A stretch of DNA of 51,255 nt from Candidatus Saccharimonadota bacterium (GCA_027371825.1 DAHXLE010000011.1:1-51255), one strand, 5' to 3'; numbered from the stretch's first letter, positions 1 to 7,414 are shown. Program-made: numbers and translations. The notes: a model not told the origin generated them from the letters alone.

Positions 1-31
1 CCAGCTAAGACTTGCACCAAAGGAGAACGAA

Positions 32-742
32 GTGCGTAAAAATTTGATTATTAGGGATAGTGTTATTTCATATCGCGAAATGTGTGATATTGAGAATGTT
101 CAAACTTTACAGAGAGGTATGAACTACAAGTTAAATCCTAGTCATTCGGTAGTTTTAATGTCCCAGAGATCGAATGCCCCATACACTGATAGAATTCATG
201 ATGACGGTATTACCGTAGAGTATGAAGGACATGATGTTTCCAAAAAGTCATATAGGCACAATCCAAAGTTTGAAGATCAAGTAGCAATGCTACCTTCCGG
301 AAAAGCAACTCAGAATGGCTTATTTATTAAAGCTATCAATAAGTATAGAAATGAGGGCGCAAAACCTGAATTAGTTAAAATATATGAAAAAATACTACCA
401 GGCGTGTGGTCGCTCAAGGGCATCTTTGAGCTTATAGATTATAAGCAGGTTTTTGATAACGGACGTAATGTCTATAGATTTATTATGAGATTATCAAAAA
501 AACAGAATATAGATCAACATTCAGAGTCCCAAGATCTAGAACACACCAGAATTATACCCAGTAAAGTGAAGCAAGAGGTGTGGAAACGTGATAATGGAAA
601 ATGTGTGATATGCGGCTCATCGCTAAATCTACACTTCGATCATGAATTGCCCTTTTCTAAAGGTGGCACTAGCTTGACTGCAAAGAATATCAGACTTCTT
701 TGTATGAATCATAACTTAGCTAAGTCAGGCAAGATCGAATAA
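32..742 (+). CDS. HNH endonuclease domain protein
   Basis: A 236-residue protein whose last ~55 residues form an HNH nuclease module. A CVIC zinc knuckle is followed by HFDHELP (the H-D-H core), an NIRLLC stretch and a final CMNH. Such modules cut DNA with one metal ion in the His-Asn-His fold. The first ~180 residues match nothing I recognise and may determine target specificity. The GTG start is set by AAAGGAG at 19-25, six bases upstream. The gene stands alone, as HNH genes of restriction-like or mobile origin often do, but no methyltransferase or partner is adjacent. A bacterial defence or homing role is inference only. Confidence 0.8.
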   Translation: MRKNLIIRDSVISYREMCDIENVQTLQRGMNYKLNPSHSVVLMSQRSNAPYTDRIHDDGITVEYEGHDVSKKSYRHNPKFEDQVAMLPSGKATQNGLFIKAINKYRNEGAKPELVKIYEKILPGVWSLKGIFELIDYKQVFDNGRNVYRFIMRLSKKQNIDQHSESQDLEHTRIIPSKVKQEVWKRDNGKCVICGSSLNLHFDHELPFSKGGTSLTAKNIRLLCMNHNLAKSGKIE

Positions 743-751
743 ATATACGCT

Positions 752-785
752 TATGTGCTACTCAGTTTAAAACAGTTGAGCAACA
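752..785 (+). terminator. Imperfect hairpin after the HNH gene
   Basis: An imperfect inverted repeat downstream of the HNH stop, with the pairing core CTCA/TGAG extended outward with mismatches to GTG/CAC. There is no T-run after it, so termination is only possible. Confidence 0.3.
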
Positions 786-823
786 CATCTTTGATAGGTG
801 TTATTATGAATCGATGAATTTGA

Positions 824-838
824 TACTATAAAAGTATG
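824..838 (+). promoter_or_regulatory. -10 box (TACTAT) placing transcription start at the ATG
   Basis: TACTAT at 824-829 is followed by exactly six bases and the ATG of the phosphoesterase, with no Shine-Dalgarno between. This is the leaderless layout seen repeatedly in the window. Confidence 0.5.
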
Positions 839-1801
839 AAATTGAGATGGTTAATTCCAATCACTATTTTAGTAGTTCTTATTGCGTCTATCGCTATCAT
901 TATAGGTTTAGGGTCTACCACTCATAAATCTCTCACGGTACCAATCACCACAAAGTCCTCTAAGTTGCCATCTTCAAATCACTTGCCAAAAACACCGTCA
1001 AATCAGTTAACGAGTCTTGATCATATATTTATTATAGTAGAAGAAAACAAACCACTAAACTCAATAATAAACAACCCTAGTGCATCTTATATTAATTATT
1101 TAGCTAAACGTTATGCATTAGCTACTAATTATTATGCAGTAGCTCACCCTAGTCTGCCCAATTATTTGGCTTTGACAAGTGGCTCAACAGACGGAATATC
1201 TACTGATTGTAATCCACCTAGTGCTGGCTGTGAGGTAAACGTACAAAATATTGCTGATCAAATCAAGGCTTCTGGAAGAACCTGGAAAGAATATGCTGAA
1301 AGTATGCCTTCCAATTGTTACGCTTATAATTCCGGAGAGTATGTTACCAAACACAATCCCTTCATTTATTATACGGACATTATTAATAATCCGAAACGAT
1401 GCCAGGCAGATGTCGTTCCCTTTAGTCAGCTTAAGACTGATCTCCAATCTGTCTCTACTACTCCTAATTATGCTTTTATTACCCCTAATGTTTGTAATGA
1501 CATGCACGATTGTTCAGTCTCTATTGGTGATACTTGGCTTCAACAGAACGTTCCAATGATTCTTAATTCAAAAGCCTTCACTACCCAGAATTCACTTCTG
1601 ATCATAACTTGGGATGAAGGTTATGCAACTACTAACCACGTCGCCACACTCTTAATAGGGTCTAATGTAAAACAAGGTTTACAATTAACCGGTAATTATA
1701 GTCACTACTCTTTGCTCCACACTATTGAAAATGCTTGGGGATTACCTCCTCTAACTAATAGTGTTACACAGTCTCCTGTAGTCAAAGACTTTCTCAATTA
1801 G
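836..1801 (+). CDS. Secreted or membrane-anchored phosphoesterase (PF04185-like)
   Basis: 321 residues. Residues ~4-26 form a hydrophobic signal or anchor, followed by a Ser/Thr/Pro linker and an alkaline-phosphatase-superfamily phosphoesterase domain. Family marks are LDHIFIIVEENKP near the start (metal-binding region), HPSLPNYLALTSG (nucleophile region), FITPNVCNDMHDC and IITWDEG with NHVATLLIGS (second metal site), then SHYSLLHTIENAWGLP. The family includes acid phosphatases and phospholipases C, so the substrate is probably an extracytoplasmic phosphate ester or lipid head group. It ends 8 bases into the convergent cupredoxin remnant. The start is fixed by a leaderless -10 box. Confidence 0.85.
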   Translation: MKLRWLIPITILVVLIASIAIIIGLGSTTHKSLTVPITTKSSKLPSSNHLPKTPSNQLTSLDHIFIIVEENKPLNSIINNPSASYINYLAKRYALATNYYAVAHPSLPNYLALTSGSTDGISTDCNPPSAGCEVNVQNIADQIKASGRTWKEYAESMPSNCYAYNSGEYVTKHNPFIYYTDIINNPKRCQADVVPFSQLKTDLQSVSTTPNYAFITPNVCNDMHDCSVSIGDTWLQQNVPMILNSKAFTTQNSLLIITWDEGYATTNHVATLLIGSNVKQGLQLTGNYSHYSLLHTIENAWGLPPLTNSVTQSPVVKDFLN

Positions 1802-2324
1802 CTATTAGAAGACCTCTATCAGAGAACTCATTACCGTTTTGAAATTGCCAACTACCCTTAATGGTCGCCACAAAAGACTTTTCTTGCCCCATCTCAATAA
1901 TTCCTAAATTAAGTTCTGGGTTAAGGTGCGCCTGATAAGGTAGTTCTTTAAATACCATTGGTCCGTCAGTAGCTGTATTTTTAACTATAACAGTAGTGCC
2001 AACTGACACATTAACTATATTAGGATCAAAGCCATAGTTATCGTAATTGATAATCACTACTTGAGGAGTAGGAGTGACTTTAGATAATACTGGCGGTTTG
2101 CTTATGGAGATAGATTTTGATTTAGGACACGAGGATAAAGACTTTGGCTTGCTAAAAGGCCCAGAAACTGACTTACTAATAATCCTTCCCCCGACCAATT
2201 CTAAATGACTTCTGTACACTAGCCAACCTCCTCCAAGAACCAAAATAACGACTCAACTGATTAAAACAACTTCTAGGCTACTGAGTCTGATTTGGATTAA
2301 TTTTTTATTCCCTATACCACCACA
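1794..2324 (-). pseudogene. Cupredoxin-like protein remnant, membrane anchor interrupted by TGA
   Basis: The C-terminal ~85 residues have the cupredoxin layout: NYGFDPNIVNVSVGTTV, then PYQAHLNPELNLG, then a GSWQFQNGN...G end. The usual copper ligands around the last loop (typically YHNH or a Cys) are Gln/Asn here, and the domain has no Cys. Translation through an in-frame TGA at 2253-2255 would give a continuous membrane anchor (EVVLIS-stop-VVILVLGGGWLVYR), typical of such proteins, but no ATG, GTG or TTG precedes the stop in frame. Possible restarts are TTG at 2243, or GTG at 2219, which has GGAGGAGG seven bases upstream but would lack the anchor. I read it as a decaying gene; a shortened active form cannot be excluded. 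Confidence 0.55.
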
Positions 2325-2523
2325 TTACCTATTGTCTTCTAGATCTTTAGCTACTTGGTTAGTTTTTTATAGTCTTTTATCTTTACGCTCTACCATATTT
2401 AATATTTTACTTTATGATGATTGATTTATATAAATATTGATCGCTACTTTTAGATAAATTGAAACTTCGACTGAATAGTCAGCTAATTTAATTAACTACA
2501 TAGTGGGGTAAACTAATAAACTA

Positions 2524-2557
2524 GTCGTAAATTGGTTAATAAAGCTCAACCAATTTA
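2524..2557 (+). repeat. Dispersed intergenic repeat, copy 1
   Basis: AGTCG-T-AAATT-G-GTTAAT, then GCTCA-A-CCAAT. It matches copy 2 (3264-3298) at about 28 of 35 positions by eye. In this copy AAATTGGTT and AACCAATTT form a perfect 9-bp hairpin. The similarity probably extends upstream to TGGG (~2503). Confidence 0.5.
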
Positions 2558-2628
2558 GTAATATCCCACCACAGTAACTCCTTGGGTTCGAAAATCCGAC
2601 TATAGCTTATTCCAAGGATAATGGAAGA

Positions 2629-2648
2629 CTCCACAGGGAGGTTTTTTT
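2629..2648 (+). terminator. Small terminator-like hairpin with T-run
   Basis: CTCC-ACAG-GGAG is followed by G and seven Ts just upstream of the Nudix gene. The stem is only 4 bp, so this is weak support. Confidence 0.3.
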
Positions 2649-2665
2649 ATTTTCCACAAGTTAGC

Positions 2666-2680
2666 TATGATTGATACATG
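2666..2680 (+). promoter_or_regulatory. Leaderless -10 box (TATGAT) of the Nudix gene
   Basis: TATGAT at 2666-2671, six bases, then ATG; no Shine-Dalgarno. Confidence 0.45.
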
Positions 2681-3112
2681 ATTAATGAAAAAGCTACTCG
2701 AAAACAAGCACAATCAGATGACATAACACACATTTCTACCGGTGTTGCTGTTGTTAAAGATGGGAAGGTTTTGGTTGTAAGGAGAGTAGCGCACGATGAT
2801 ACCCTAGCTGGCGAATGGGAGCTGCCAGGCGGGGGCGTATACGCCGCTGAGACAATTGAACAAGGAGCTATCCGGGAACTTCAAGAAGAAACAGGTCTAG
2901 AAGTTTATAAAGTTATCGACACATTCGAGGGGTTTGACTATACGACCCCTAAAAAGCCCAGAGTCCGTCAAATTAATTTCAAAGTGAGCGTAAAGCCAGG
3001 AGATATTCGACTATCAGAGCATGATATGTATAAGTGGATTACAGTGGATGATATTCCTGGGCTAAAAACAAACAGTGTCATGCAAGACTGCTTATATCGA
3101 GCCTTCGCTTAG
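2678..3112 (+). CDS. Nudix hydrolase
   Basis: 144 residues containing a complete Nudix box: G52-x5-E58-x7-R66-E67-L-x-E70-E71-x-G73-L74, the Mg2+/pyrophosphate site that cleaves nucleoside diphosphates linked to another group. The N-terminal strand ISTGVAVVKDGKVLVVRR and ELPGGG are typical of MutT/ADP-ribose-pyrophosphatase-like members. No further specificity motif lets me choose between oxidised dNTPs, ADP-ribose or other substrates. It is monocistronic, flanked on both sides by copies of the intergenic repeat, and its start is set by a leaderless -10 box. Confidence 0.88.
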   Translation: MINEKATRKQAQSDDITHISTGVAVVKDGKVLVVRRVAHDDTLAGEWELPGGGVYAAETIEQGAIRELQEETGLEVYKVIDTFEGFDYTTPKKPRVRQINFKVSVKPGDIRLSEHDMYKWITVDDIPGLKTNSVMQDCLYRAFA

Positions 3113-3195
3113 CCTACCATGCTCATGAGTAAGCACTTATAGGCAAGCAGTGCTTTTACTTTCGCCACTGAGTCTGGATCAATAGCAAGAACTAT

Positions 3196-3230
3196 AGTTC
3201 GAAATTCCGAACATAGTCTCAGCCAAATTA
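3196..3230 (+). repeat. Dispersed intergenic repeat, copy 3 (most diverged of the cluster)
   Basis: AGTTCGAAATTCCGAAC, then CTCAGCCAA. About 24 of 36 positions agree with copy 2. It contains a GTTCG/CGAAC inverted pair. Confidence 0.4.
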
Positions 3231-3263
3231 TAGTGAGTTGGATAATGGGTCACCTACTAAATT

Positions 3264-3298
3264 AGTCGGAAATTCGTTAATTACGCTCAGCCAATATT
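3264..3298 (+). repeat. Dispersed intergenic repeat, copy 2
   Basis: AGTCGGAAATTCGTTAAT, then GCTCAGCCAATATT. It abuts the stop codon of the toxin gene on the other strand, so it forms the 3' end of that unit. Confidence 0.5.
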
Positions 3299-3636
3299 CA
3301 GCTCATGATCAATTCGACGGCGCTGCTTGTTTTACGTAGTACTTCCTCAGAAGACTTTTCTATAAACGTGACATTTCTTGCTACAGCATCAATGCTCCGC
3401 ACATGAATCGGAAGTATTGCTCCATCAATTTTTTTTGTCTTTATGCGCAGCTCGAATGGCAACCCCTTGACTTTTGATGTAATGGGACATATAACCGCCA
3501 ATCTTGTATGCTCAGTAAGCTGTTTCCTGCTCAACACAATAGCTGGTCGACGACCGGATTGTTCATGACCAATGCGCGGATCAAGGATGACCCAAACAAT
3601 ATCTCCTCTGTCTGGAATATACTGGTTACTACTCAT
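3298..3636 (-). CDS. mazF: MazF/PemK-family toxin
   Basis: 112 residues from the ATG at 3636 (a longer reading from 3681 would run through the antitoxin's end). The motifs are those of MazF-type mRNA interferases: RGDIVWVILDP near the N-terminus, GHEQSGRRPAIVLS (the conserved loop with catalytic Arg), ICPITSK and IHVRSIDA. MazF toxins cleave mRNA at short sequences to arrest growth, and the antitoxin masks the active site. The start overlaps the last 8 bases of the antitoxin gene, so the two are probably translationally coupled. The exact cleavage motif cannot be told from sequence. Confidence 0.88.
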   Translation of the reverse strand: MSSNQYIPDRGDIVWVILDPRIGHEQSGRRPAIVLSRKQLTEHTRLAVICPITSKVKGLPFELRIKTKKIDGAILPIHVRSIDAVARNVTFIEKSSEEVLRKTSSAVELIMS

Positions 3637-3880
3637 ACCGCTCTGCACCAACATCTTCACCCCAGTCAAGCTCACCGCCAACTTTGTCTGGCGTTACACC
3701 ACGCAACATGGACTCTAGTGTAAGTTCACTATCCTTGACTGGAGTAAGAACAATCGAGTCGTCTTGTAGCACAACACTCAAGGGTTGGTTAATATGCAAC
3801 TTGGCCGCTTGCACCACTTTCTTAGGGATGCGTACCCCAGTGCCATTCCCCCACTTTTGTAGAGATAGAGTAATATTCAT
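3629..3880 (-). CDS. mazE: MazE/AbrB-type antitoxin
   Basis: 83 residues. Residues ~1-47 are a swapped-hairpin AbrB/MazE DNA-binding domain: LQKWGNGTGVRIPKKVV, then a hydrophobic strand and DDSIVLTPV. The acidic tail (GGELDWGEDVGAERYE) suits wrapping around a MazF dimer. It is first in the operon, with a GAAAGGA ribosome site 8-9 bases before the ATG and a strong promoter with a palindromic operator upstream. Autoregulation by the antitoxin-toxin complex is the family norm and is supported by the overlapping palindromes. Confidence 0.85.
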   Translation of the reverse strand: MNITLSLQKWGNGTGVRIPKKVVQAAKLHINQPLSVVLQDDSIVLTPVKDSELTLESMLRGVTPDKVGGELDWGEDVGAERYE

Positions 3881-3894
3881 AAGTAGATCCTTTC

Positions 3895-3932
3895 TGTATA
3901 CACAAGTATATACATATACAAATCTTTGTCAA
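3895..3932 (-). promoter_or_regulatory. mazEF promoter with overlapping palindromic operator
   Basis: On the minus strand TTGACA (3927-3932), a 16-base spacer and TATACT (3905-3910). GTATATACATATAC (3906-3919, perfect 6-bp arms) overlaps the -10 box and TGTATACA (3895-3902) sits near the start point. Together they are a good candidate operator for antitoxin autorepression. Confidence 0.65.
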
Positions 3933-4251
3933 GTGACTAAGGGCTCAAGCCATTGTCATTTTCGGCGTTGAATACATAGCACATTTCTACAGCGTTAACA
4001 GATTCGGAATCGACCAAAGTTCTATAATCGTTCTTATGCCCAGCCAATATTACTTACAGTATGAAAGTCTGTAAAGTCTAGACACTGCGGCTTGGTCAGC
4101 ACAAAGTACGAAATGGTTCTATGCAGGCATGCTCACCGCAAACATCAACTAGGGGTCGTGGCTTGTGATGTGCAATCAAAAAACTGTTGTAAATAACCAT
4201 CATAAAACTTATGCTAAGTGCAGATAATTTAATAATAAAGGAATAACTCAG
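3933..4251. other. Non-coding gap with repeat copy 4 and a ribosome site
   Basis: No gene seen. It carries repeat copy 4 and, at its right end, AAAGGA upstream of the prepilin-like gene. Confidence 0.4.
4018..4052 (+). repeat. Dispersed intergenic repeat, copy 4
   Basis: AGTTCTATAATCGTT, then GCCCAGCCAATATT. The right half agrees almost completely with copy 2, allowing one gap. Confidence 0.4.
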
Positions 4252-4821
4252 ATGTGCAAACTACATAAAAATCAAGAAGGCTTCGGACCCGTTGAAGCCA
4301 TTTTAGTGTTGGTTATCATTATTTTAATTGGAGTTGTGGGTGTGATGGTATATAACAACCATTATAAGAATAGTTCCAATACAACCACGTATTTACCCGC
4401 AAAACCCGCACAATCACCGTCTACCAAAAGTTCATCTTCAAACTCTCAAACGACACATACAACGACGGAAGCGACCAGCTTCGTACAGACAACCTATGCT
4501 AACTATCTTTCCGCCATTAACAATGCGAGCACGAATAACACCCAGCCCTTAGGTTTGGTAGGATTAGCAGCCGTAAAAGATAACCTGGCGAGCGACTTTT
4601 ACGCACAGGCTGTTGCCAGCAACAACGGTAGTGCTTTTAGTTGCGCATCACAGTTTATGCCCAACAAGTATGTAGTTGGCTCAGCTTCAAGTACTGGTAC
4701 GACTGCTACAGTACCATTGACTATTTGGAATAGTGCCGATGGCTCAACAACAACCAGCGGAATGACCGTTAGCGTAGATTTAGCTTCTCTTAAAATTACG
4801 TCTGTTAGTTGTCCTAGCTAA
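4252..4821 (+). CDS. Prepilin-like single-pass surface protein
   Basis: 189 residues. The N-terminus KNQEGFGPVEAILVLV has the type IV prepilin pattern: a basic leader, Gly before a Phe, and Glu at +5 of the mature protein, leading into a ~20-residue hydrophobic helix. A long Ser/Thr/Pro linker (~43-75) precedes a ~110-residue outer domain ending in Cys-Pro-Ser, with another Cys in SCASQF; a disulfide is possible. The outer domain may be NTF2-like, but I do not recognise it securely. CPR bacteria use type IV pili for host contact and uptake, and a minor pilin or pseudopilin role is inference. No pilus assembly gene is nearby. The start has AAAGGA about 9 bases upstream. Confidence 0.6.
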   Translation: MCKLHKNQEGFGPVEAILVLVIIILIGVVGVMVYNNHYKNSSNTTTYLPAKPAQSPSTKSSSSNSQTTHTTTEATSFVQTTYANYLSAINNASTNNTQPLGLVGLAAVKDNLASDFYAQAVASNNGSAFSCASQFMPNKYVVGSASSTGTTATVPLTIWNSADGSTTTSGMTVSVDLASLKITSVSCPS

Positions 4822-5601
4822 AAACCAGACCTACCTAGTAATAGCCAAGTCACTAGATGACCCGAAGCCGTGAATATAAACTTGGATAATCCGGGGCTTG
4901 GTGATCAGCGCCCCAGCAGAACTTCTGACGTTTACGGGTCATGACTCATCATATATTTTTTACTCATCCAGCTAATAGCTGACCGTAGGCTTGGTGTTGT
5001 GTTTGCTGTAGGCTACGACGAGGGCATACTTTCATTGTCGTGTCCATCTTTGCGGAGCATAGTTTTGTTGCCAACCTCGCTGATTCCAAGAAGCTTTAGG
5101 TTATAGAAAATATTGCCATTCTGTCCCTCTTTGATTTATTGCTCCTATGCTACCGCCAGTATTAACAATGTAACGGTTTTTATACCCCACCTCTGCCCGG
5201 AGTTTGTTGAATGTTAGTAATTTATAAAGTCGATGTCATAACTGCTGCAGTATAGGCGTTCTGGAAGATTTTCTCGGAGTAAATACAAAACCTTGGAACC
5301 GTCCAGTAATGATAGCGAGATAGTAATATCGCTCCAAAAGCTCAGGCTTGGATCCTCTCGCGGAGTTTGAGCTAATACTGAGGAGCGCAGCCGAGTGTGT
5401 AACCAAACTACAGACTCGGGTTAATCGCTGTTTGAGCGATTACCACTTCTTTCGTCCTCAATAGGCACTCAAACTACCTAACGCCTGATTAATTCTGTGC
5501 TACATTATAGATAACTATTCTATGTAGAAAAGTGCCTACAATATAGCGTATGAGCGCAATTAGGTATTGCTATTATTGCGGTTTTGTGTTATTATTGGTT
5601 A
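4822..5601. other. Long non-coding gap with inverted repeats
   Basis: About 780 bases with no convincing gene. It contains GGGGC/GCCCC arms (~4890-4916) after the prepilin-like gene, which may terminate it. It also contains two adjacent hairpins at 5392-5442 and the leaderless promoter of the next gene. Confidence 0.4.
5392..5442 (+). other. Two adjacent hairpins, possible structured RNA
   Basis: CCGAGT/ACTCGG (arms ~5391-5396 and 5414-5419) is followed two bases later by a perfect 8-bp hairpin TAATCGCT-GTTTG-AGCGATTA (5422-5442). There is no T-run, and no known RNA family is recognised. Confidence 0.35.
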
Positions 5602-5604
5602 ATG
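5590..5604 (+). promoter_or_regulatory. Leaderless -10 box (TATTAT) of the mTERF-like gene
   Basis: TATTAT at 5590-5595, six bases, then ATG at 5602. This selects the ATG over an in-frame TTG at 5584. Confidence 0.45.
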
Positions 5605-6420
5605 GTAGTTACTAGTCCCGAAGTAAACTTAGATCTAGAAACCGAAACCTATACCAAACCGATTCTGCTAACTTTGACACCTGAAGATCAGGCTTGGCTG
5701 GAAGGTTTTGGCGTAAACCCTGCATGGCAAAATGACACGACACGTCTGCAGTCTTTGAATGAGCTGATTGTAATCGGTTCACTACGACTAGATGGATCAG
5801 TCAACCAAGACAGATGGCAACATATTGTTTCGGCGCGTATCAAGTTTTTGGAATTTGTTGGAATATCAGATGACTTAATTGACGAATATCAGTCACAACA
5901 TCCGACTATTATCCCGTTAGATACTTTTATTGGTACCCAGCGAGTTATGCATGGTCTCGGTCTGGATGCTGTCAGGGTGGTTAACGTGCTACCGGCAGCT
6001 ATCAGCTATGCGCCGGAATCGGTGCGGGATAAGATGGTATTCTTGCGTCGTAGCGCTAGACTGCTTCAATGGCAAAACCCTATAGAAGAACTGGTTAACA
6101 CTTATCCGGCTTTACTAGGATTTAGCACTGAAAAGCTAGCTATTCTACGTCGCATAGCAGCTCGCCATGTAGATTCTACCGCAAGAACTGCTAGCCCCTC
6201 CATGCTACCCGACAAGCTCATAGTTCCTCTTGAGAAATACATTATTGCTCTAAGCCGACTAGAAGATGATCAAGTACTATCGCTAAGCGAGTTATCAAAA
6301 GAGGCTCGTCGTATAAAGCTGGGATCGATAGAGAGAAAAGAACAAGCATCCAACGTTGCTCCTTCGATGGGGCGTATCGGTACAATGTACTTAGCTTATC
6401 GGAAGAGGAAAGCAAAATAG
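5602..6420 (+). CDS. mTERF-like helical-repeat protein, function unknown
   Basis: 272 residues, probably soluble and all-helical. The middle (~75-185) reads as tandem repeats of the mTERF type: a helix pair, a proline starting a short helix, then FL at the next helix. Repeat marks are KFLEFVGISDDLI..P101-TII, HGLGLDAVRVVNVLP131-AAISYAPESV and MVFLRR..P169-ALLGFSTEKL. The prolines are spaced 30 and 38 residues apart. mTERF proteins bind organellar nucleic acids in eukaryotes, so a nucleic-acid-binding role is possible here but unproven. The basic C-terminus (YRKRKAK) agrees with it. It is monocistronic. It could also be an unrelated helical-repeat family. Confidence 0.6.
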   Translation: MVVTSPEVNLDLETETYTKPILLTLTPEDQAWLEGFGVNPAWQNDTTRLQSLNELIVIGSLRLDGSVNQDRWQHIVSARIKFLEFVGISDDLIDEYQSQHPTIIPLDTFIGTQRVMHGLGLDAVRVVNVLPAAISYAPESVRDKMVFLRRSARLLQWQNPIEELVNTYPALLGFSTEKLAILRRIAARHVDSTARTASPSMLPDKLIVPLEKYIIALSRLEDDQVLSLSELSKEARRIKLGSIERKEQASNVAPSMGRIGTMYLAYRKRKAK

Positions 6421-6782
6421 TACTGGCCTTAGTATTAATCGTAAGTTCACCATTGGGCTGCTAGTACCCGCTACGCATTTTGTGGATTCACTATTTAGAG
6501 ACATACCGTATCAGGGGCAGTCTAAGATAAGTTAGCGTGAGATAGGCCATTTAATCCAAATATGGGCTTATTGGCGTGGAGGTTTGTCAGTTGAAATTTC
6601 CATTCTGCTTGTTAAAAGAGAGCGCCACATTTGTCTAATTTACGATTGCTGATGGGTTCCGGACAGCGATATTCAGTAACGGTATTCGGTCTAAAGTCAA
6701 ATACGTAGCATAACTATCTGTTATTGTTCCAGACCCAGACACTCAGAGTCGCATGGACTATATCAATTAATCTATCGCGAGT
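6421..6782. other. Non-coding gap, nothing recognised
   Basis: No ORF with coding character, no clear repeat copy and no tRNA. The promoter of the next operon lies at its right edge. Confidence 0.4.
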
Positions 6783-6821
6783 TTGACAATTGCATTGTAA
6801 TATCATTATAATACTCATATG
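6783..6821 (+). promoter_or_regulatory. Consensus promoter, leaderless, of the antitoxin-Doc operon
   Basis: TTGACA (6783-6788), 18-base spacer, TATAAT (6807-6812), six bases, ATG. Both boxes are perfect consensus. Confidence 0.7.
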
Positions 6822-7040
6822 ATTCAGAGTGTTCAAAAAGTCATAAAGATCGGGACCAGTGTAGGTGTTACCATTCCCGCCAAAGAGCTAAAGCGACAAA
6901 ATATTGCAGTTAGCGATGAGGTCGAGGTTATAGTTCGTCCGCTTCACAATACAACAGCCGCTGATCAGGCTGTCATAAATACTGCTAAAAAAATCTTATC
7001 TACCTATAAAAAAGATTTTACTAGTCTAGCAAAAAGATGA
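6819..7040 (+). CDS. AbrB/MazE-type antitoxin paired with Doc
   Basis: 73 residues. The first ~45 are an AbrB-like swapped-hairpin domain (VQKVIKIGTSVGVTIPAKELK, then a strand with DEVEVIVRPL). The rest is an amphipathic, lysine-rich helix suited to blocking a toxin. The stop overlaps the Doc start by four bases (ATGA), so translation is coupled. Many doc genes pair with Phd-type antitoxins; an AbrB-type partner is the variation here. It is the first gene after a consensus promoter and probably represses it. Confidence 0.8.
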   Translation: MIQSVQKVIKIGTSVGVTIPAKELKRQNIAVSDEVEVIVRPLHNTTAADQAVINTAKKILSTYKKDFTSLAKR

Positions 7041-7414
7041 CTACGTTAACACTAGAGCAACTACTAGAGCTTCATGCTTTAGTGGTTAAGGTCAGCGGCG
7101 GCAATATGGGCCTACGCGATCTAGGTAGGCTAGAGGCGGCAATTGCAACGCAAACCCAAAACGTTTTTGGTGAAGAACTTTACCCAGCATTAACAGATAA
7201 AGCTGCAGCAATGATCAGAGCAATCATTGCCGATCATCCATTTGTAGACGGTAATAAAAGAACAGCAATGCTGGCAGGCTTAACTTTGCTCCAGCTAAAT
7301 AGCTTCACCTTTTTTGCAAACATGGGCGAGATCGAAGATTTAGCAGTAAAAACAGTAACCAAGCATATTGACGTGCCCAATCTTTCGAAATGGCTCAGAT
7401 TACACAATAATTAA
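7037..7414 (+). CDS. doc: Death-on-curing (Doc/Fic) family toxin
   Basis: 125 residues, the usual Doc length. The Fic loop is H67-PFVDGNKRTA77, where His is catalytic and Asn/Lys/Arg hold phosphate. LRDLGRLEAAI near residue 26 and the helix AAAMIRAIIADHPF are also typical. Doc proteins phosphorylate EF-Tu, whereas classic Fic proteins AMPylate with HPFxxGNGR. This loop has the Doc-like NKR with a Gly where P1 Doc has Ala, so kinase activity is likelier but not certain. It is second in the operon behind its antitoxin. Confidence 0.88.
   Translation: MTTLTLEQLLELHALVVKVSGGNMGLRDLGRLEAAIATQTQNVFGEELYPALTDKAAAMIRAIIADHPFVDGNKRTAMLAGLTLLQLNSFTFFANMGEIEDLAVKTVTKHIDVPNLSKWLRLHNN

Larger units (their letters stand above)
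2244..2677. other. AT-rich non-coding gap with a hairpin repeat and a weak terminator
   Basis: No gene is visible apart from the decayed N-terminus of the cupredoxin up to ~2324. The gap holds repeat copy 1 (2524-2557), a near-palindrome GGTTCGAAAATCC at ~2584-2597, a weak terminator at 2629-2648 and the Nudix promoter. Confidence 0.5.

Noticed and set aside
1184-1507. Minus-strand frame of 107 codons inside the phosphoesterase gene
   Set aside because: It lies wholly within a gene with clear PF04185-type motifs and has no coding character of its own.
2253-2255. In-frame TGA read as Trp, Gly or selenocysteine (alternative code)
   Set aside because: TGA ends queA, the AbrB-like antitoxin and other genes in the window, and no SECIS-like element is seen. 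A nonsense mutation or base error is simpler.
2580-2615. GGTTCGAAAATCC resembles a tRNA T-arm, followed by a CCA-like end (TTCCA)
   Set aside because: The stem does not pair around the TTCGAAA loop (position 61 is A, not C), and no acceptor, D or anticodon arm can be drawn. It is better seen as a near-palindrome.
2503-3298. Reading the intergenic repeats as a CRISPR array
   Set aside because: Copies are diverged, irregularly spaced and separated by genes, with no cas gene present.
5584-5601. Earlier TTG start for the mTERF-like gene
   Set aside because: These codons overlap the -10 box that serves ATG 5602.
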